Assembly: GCA_946222495.1 (NCBI GenBank)
Contig: CAMICF010000151.1
Coordinates: 1-7,115, forward strand
Direction of reading: 5' to 3'
Length of the DNA stretch: 7,115 bases
Source: an uncultured Janibacter sp.
Lineage (GTDB): Bacteria; Actinomycetota; Actinomycetes; Actinomycetales; Dermatophilaceae
Shown here: positions 5,412 through 7,115 of the stretch, piece by piece
Position numbering within the stretch: the first letter of the stretch is position 1
How the letters are laid out: every line of letters begins with the position of its first letter
Notes under the pieces: generated by a model
What the model saw: only the letters and a program-made list of their open reading frames with translations
What the model was told of the DNA's origin: nothing
The model's database searches: none
Program-made: the position numbers and the translations under genes

Positions 5412-6710
5412 TCAGTGGCTGGCCGCCGCGCGGCGACGGGCCACGAGGACCGTCCCGGTGCCAGCACCCGCGAGGAGGAGGCCGCCGAGCGCGATCGCGA
5501 GGGTGGTGTCCTGCTGCGGGTCGCCCTGCGGCTGGAAGCCGTCCGTCTGGACGACGCTCGGGACCTCGGGGGCGCCACCCTGCTCGCCGTCACCGGCAGC
5601 CTGGTCCTCGCCCTCGTCGGCGGCCTCGTCAGTGCCCTCGTCGGCGGCCTGGTCGTCGCTGGGCTCGTCGACGGAGCCCATGTCGTCACCCTCGCCGGAG
5701 CCCTCGTCGCCGGAGCCCTCGTCGTCGTCGGAGCCACCGTCGTTGCCCTCGTCGGGGTTGCTCCACGGGGCGTAGTACTCGGCGTTGCAGCCGGAGCCCT
5801 CGACGGTCTCGTCGTCGCCGTTCGCGTCGACGCAGTCCTGCGAGATGATGCGGACGTAATCGGTGCCGTCCTCGAAGGCGAAGTCCTTCGAGTTCTCGCC
5901 CTTCGTCACGTTCCACTCGTCGGTGCGGAGAACGTTCTTGTCCTCGTCGAGGAGAGCGATCTCGAGGACGCCGTCCTGGGCGGCCTCACCCTCGATGGTG
6001 AAGTGCTTCTGGTCGTCGGTGATCGGCAGGCTGCTCGGCTCCGTGAACCAGTCATTTTCCTCGGGCTGCTCGTCGCCCGGGGTCTCCCCGTCACCGGGGG
6101 TCTCGCCGTCGCCCGGGGTCTCCCCGGATCCCTCGCCGACAGTGATCGAGCCGACGGTCGCGTCCGCGGGGGCGGCGCAGGAGATGTTGAGGACGAAGCC
6201 GCTGTCGGTCGTCAGGTCCGCGGTGAAGTCACCCGCGGTGATGTCGACCTCGCCGTCCTCGGCCGGGGCCGTCTCGGCCTGGCCCGTGCCCTTGGCGACG
6301 TTCTCGATGGGGCCCTCGGCGGGGACGTCGACCTGCTCGATCGTGAGGTCGGCCTCACGCTCCTCGGCGCCGAAGGTGTATGCGGCCGTGGAGGTGCCCT
6401 CCAGGGTCTTGACCCCGAGGCCGCGCAGCTGGCTCGCGGCGTCCTCGCCGGGCACGACGGTGGCGGCGATCGCCGGAGCGGGGATCTCCTCGTTCGGCTC
6501 GACCTGCTCCGGGGCGTCGACGGACAGGTTGACCTTCCACGGGTCGGCGAACTTCTTCGCGAGGCCCTCGTTGGTCAGCTCGCAGGTGTACTCGAAGTCG
6601 TTGGTGATCTCGGCGCTGGCGGGACCGGCGGCGGCGATGCCGACCAGACCGAGACCGGTGACGAGTGCGGCACCTGCGGACAGGCGACGGGCGGTGTGAC
6701 GGACAGCCAT
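5412..6710 (-). CDS. Secreted, C-terminally anchored surface protein with a DUF6801-like domain
   Basis: Protein of 432 residues. A signal peptide (1-33, cleavage predicted after ASA) leads to a domain (about 38-180) resembling DUF6801 of actinobacterial surface proteins: YTC at 41-43, GVKTLEGTSTAAYTF, ITAGDFTADLT and NISC ending at 178. Three GETPGD repeats (196-213) form a linker to a second, unrecognised, probably beta-rich domain (about 220-316) containing Cys293 and Cys308. Next is an acidic Gly/Ser/Asp/Glu linker (about 317-380) suited to spanning the wall, then PEVPSVVQTD (381-390), a hydrophobic helix (about 403-424) and ARRRAAASH. This is the layout of a cell-wall sorting signal, but LPXTG is absent. 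The neighbouring sortase is the likely anchoring enzyme; a simple membrane anchor is the alternative. The ATG at 6710 is supported by the signal peptide and AAGGGGAG upstream. Ligand or role unknown. Confidence 0.88.
   Translation of the reverse strand: MAVRHTARRLSAGAALVTGLGLVGIAAAGPASAEITNDFEYTCELTNEGLAKKFADPWKVNLSVDAPEQVEPNEEIPAPAIAATVVPGEDAASQLRGLGVKTLEGTSTAAYTFGAEEREADLTIEQVDVPAEGPIENVAKGTGQAETAPAEDGEVDITAGDFTADLTTDSGFVLNISCAAPADATVGSITVGEGSGETPGDGETPGDGETPGDEQPEENDWFTEPSSLPITDDQKHFTIEGEAAQDGVLEIALLDEDKNVLRTDEWNVTKGENSKDFAFEDGTDYVRIISQDCVDANGDDETVEGSGCNAEYYAPWSNPDEGNDGGSDDDEGSGDEGSGEGDDMGSVDEPSDDQAADEGTDEAADEGEDQAAGDGEQGGAPEVPSVVQTDGFQPQGDPQQDTTLAIALGGLLLAGAGTGTVLVARRRAAASH
5541..5570 (-). 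other. Candidate sorting motif PEVPSVVQTD (first copy)
   Basis: Codes for residues 381-390 of the surface protein, just before a 12-residue spacer and the hydrophobic helix. The same decapeptide with one change (PEVPGVVQTD) occurs at the matching place in the neighbouring paralogue, while the linkers on either side differ. Conservation at this position is what a sortase recognition motif would show. Confidence 0.5.
6072..6125 (-). repeat. Three tandem GETPGD-coding 18-bp repeats
   Basis: Three copies of an 18-bp unit encode GETPGD at residues 196-213, a linker between the two folded domains of the surface protein. The copies differ at synonymous positions (for example gtcgcccgg, gtcaccggg), so the peptide is better conserved than the DNA. 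Copy number may vary between strains. Confidence 0.8.
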
Positions 6711-6714
6711 GATT

Positions 6715-6722
6715 CTCCCCTT
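6715..6722 (-). promoter_or_regulatory. Ribosome binding site for the surface protein gene
   Basis: AAGGGGAG on the minus strand lies 4 nt before the ATG at 6710. The spacing is slightly short but acceptable, and no better start exists nearby. Confidence 0.65.
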
Positions 6723-6764
6723 GACGGCGAATGAGCGCCGCGAGTGCAGGCGCCATCCCGAGGC

Positions 6765-6793
6765 AACTTACCGACCCCTGGCAGGGCGTTCAA
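6765..6793 (-). promoter_or_regulatory. Possible promoter of the surface protein gene
   Basis: On the minus strand TTGAAC (6788-6793) and TAAGTT (6765-6770) are separated by 17 nt. They resemble housekeeping -35 and -10 boxes; TAAGTT fits the loose TANNNT pattern of actinobacterial -10 boxes. It would give a leader of about 45-50 nt. The bases from 6788 to 6818 are clearly AT-richer than the surroundings. The region lies between the hairpin of the upstream gene and the ATG at 6710, where a promoter is expected. Confidence 0.45.
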
Positions 6794-6851
6794 GGTTTTC
6801 CCAGACTTTTGTTACTTCCGCGTCAATGAGGCGCGGGTCACCCGGGCAGAG

Positions 6852-6891
6852 CTCGGGGCCGCCGGTCGAGGGTTCGACCGACGGCCCCGAG
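6852..6891 (-). terminator. Hairpin after the partial surface protein paralogue
   Basis: Two 18-nt arms (6852-6869 and 6874-6891) flank a 4-nt loop. The single mismatch (C6862 and A6881 on the plus strand) becomes a G-U wobble in minus-strand RNA, so the stem is complete only in that direction. It starts 37 nt past the stop at 6929. There is no U-run. It matches the hairpin at 5324-5377 in placement and in the core GGGCCGCCGG/CCGACGGCCC. Confidence 0.78.
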
Positions 6892-6928
6892 GGCGTCCTC
6901 ACCGACGCGTGGCCGGGAGGGTGTTCGC

Positions 6929-7115
6929 TCAGTGCTGCGCGGACCTGCGGCGGGCCACGACGACCGCGCCGGCACCGGCGCCGGCGAGGAGCAGGCCGCC
7001 GAGCGCGAGCGGGGTGCTCAGGCCGGTGTCCTTCGCGTCGTCCGTCTGCACGACACCCGGGACCTCCGGCTGACCGGCCGGCGCCTCTTCGGCGGGCGCC
7101 TCTTCGGCCGGGGGC
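6929..7115 (-). CDS. C-terminal end of a second surface protein, paralogous anchor (partial)
   Basis: The last 61 codons of a gene running off the right edge. The visible protein is an Ala/Pro/Glu linker with PAEEA repeats, then PEVPGVVQTD, a short spacer DAKDTGLST, a hydrophobic helix (PLALGGLLLAGAGAGAVVVA) and RRRSAQH. The anchor region closely matches the end of the protein encoded at 5412-6710 (GLLLAGAGxGxVxVARRR), so the two genes probably arose by tandem duplication or exchange of their 3' ends. The linker differs: Pro/Ala/Glu here, Gly/Ser/Asp there. The N-terminal domains are not in the window, so function cannot be assigned. It is expected to be secreted and displayed, probably through the same sortase. 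The stop is followed by its own hairpin. Confidence 0.8.
   Translation of the reverse strand, partial: PPAEEAPAEEAPAGQPEVPGVVQTDDAKDTGLSTPLALGGLLLAGAGAGAVVVARRRSAQH
7040..7069 (-). other. Candidate sorting motif PEVPGVVQTD (second copy)
   Basis: Second copy of the conserved decapeptide, 9 residues before the hydrophobic segment. In this protein AKDTG, 3-7 residues after the motif, is a weak alternative match to an LPXTG-type signal; the other paralogue has QQDTT at a similar place. Confidence 0.5.

Noticed and set aside
5292..6734. Long open frame on the plus strand (about 480 codons) opposite the surface protein gene
   Set aside because: Its product is a low-complexity Val/Leu/Gly/Ala/Asp string with no domain. 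It mirrors the codons of the minus-strand gene, which has a signal peptide, folded domains and an anchor. Long antisense frames are a common artefact at this GC content.
7010..7060. LPXTG motif in the partial surface protein (AKDTG)
   Set aside because: Matches only the last part of the consensus and is not kept exactly in the paralogue (QQDTT); kept only as a weaker alternative to VVQTD.

Overview
The window is very GC-rich, with G or C in most third codon positions, and GTG starts are common. The gene order ftsH-folE-folP-folB/K-DUF3180 is typical of high-GC Gram-positive Actinobacteria. A class F-like sortase and a DUF6801-type surface protein fit Micrococcales, perhaps near Intrasporangiaceae. 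The family assignment is an inference from protein character, not a search result.

Left part (1-4405, plus strand): the 3' three-quarters or so of ftsH (membrane AAA+ zinc protease) is followed by folE, folP, a fused folB-folK gene, and a small four-helix membrane protein (DUF3180). ftsH and folE are separated by 3 nt; every later junction overlaps by 4, 4 and 7 nt. This is a tightly packed, probably translationally coupled operon. FolE makes dihydroneopterin triphosphate from GTP. The FolB half cleaves dihydroneopterin to 6-hydroxymethyl-dihydropterin, the FolK half pyrophosphorylates it, and FolP condenses it with p-aminobenzoate to dihydropteroate. The step from dihydroneopterin triphosphate to dihydroneopterin and the later steps (folC, folA) are not encoded here.

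Right part (4421-7115, minus strand, convergent with the operon; stop codons only 15 nt apart): read in the direction of transcription, it holds the C-terminal end of one secreted, C-terminally anchored surface protein (6929 to the edge), a complete 432-residue surface protein with a signal peptide and two cysteine-paired domains (5412-6710), and a sortase (4421-5251). The two surface proteins end in nearly the same module: PEVPxVVQTD, a short spacer, a hydrophobic helix, then Ala-Arg-Arg-Arg. Neither has LPXTG. Each gene is followed by a large hairpin of similar design that pairs best in minus-strand RNA. I read this as a small surface-display locus: a sortase with an unusual active site next to two likely substrates with a non-canonical sorting motif. 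This is the most interesting part of the window. I saw no RNA genes, CRISPR array, insertion sequence or att site.
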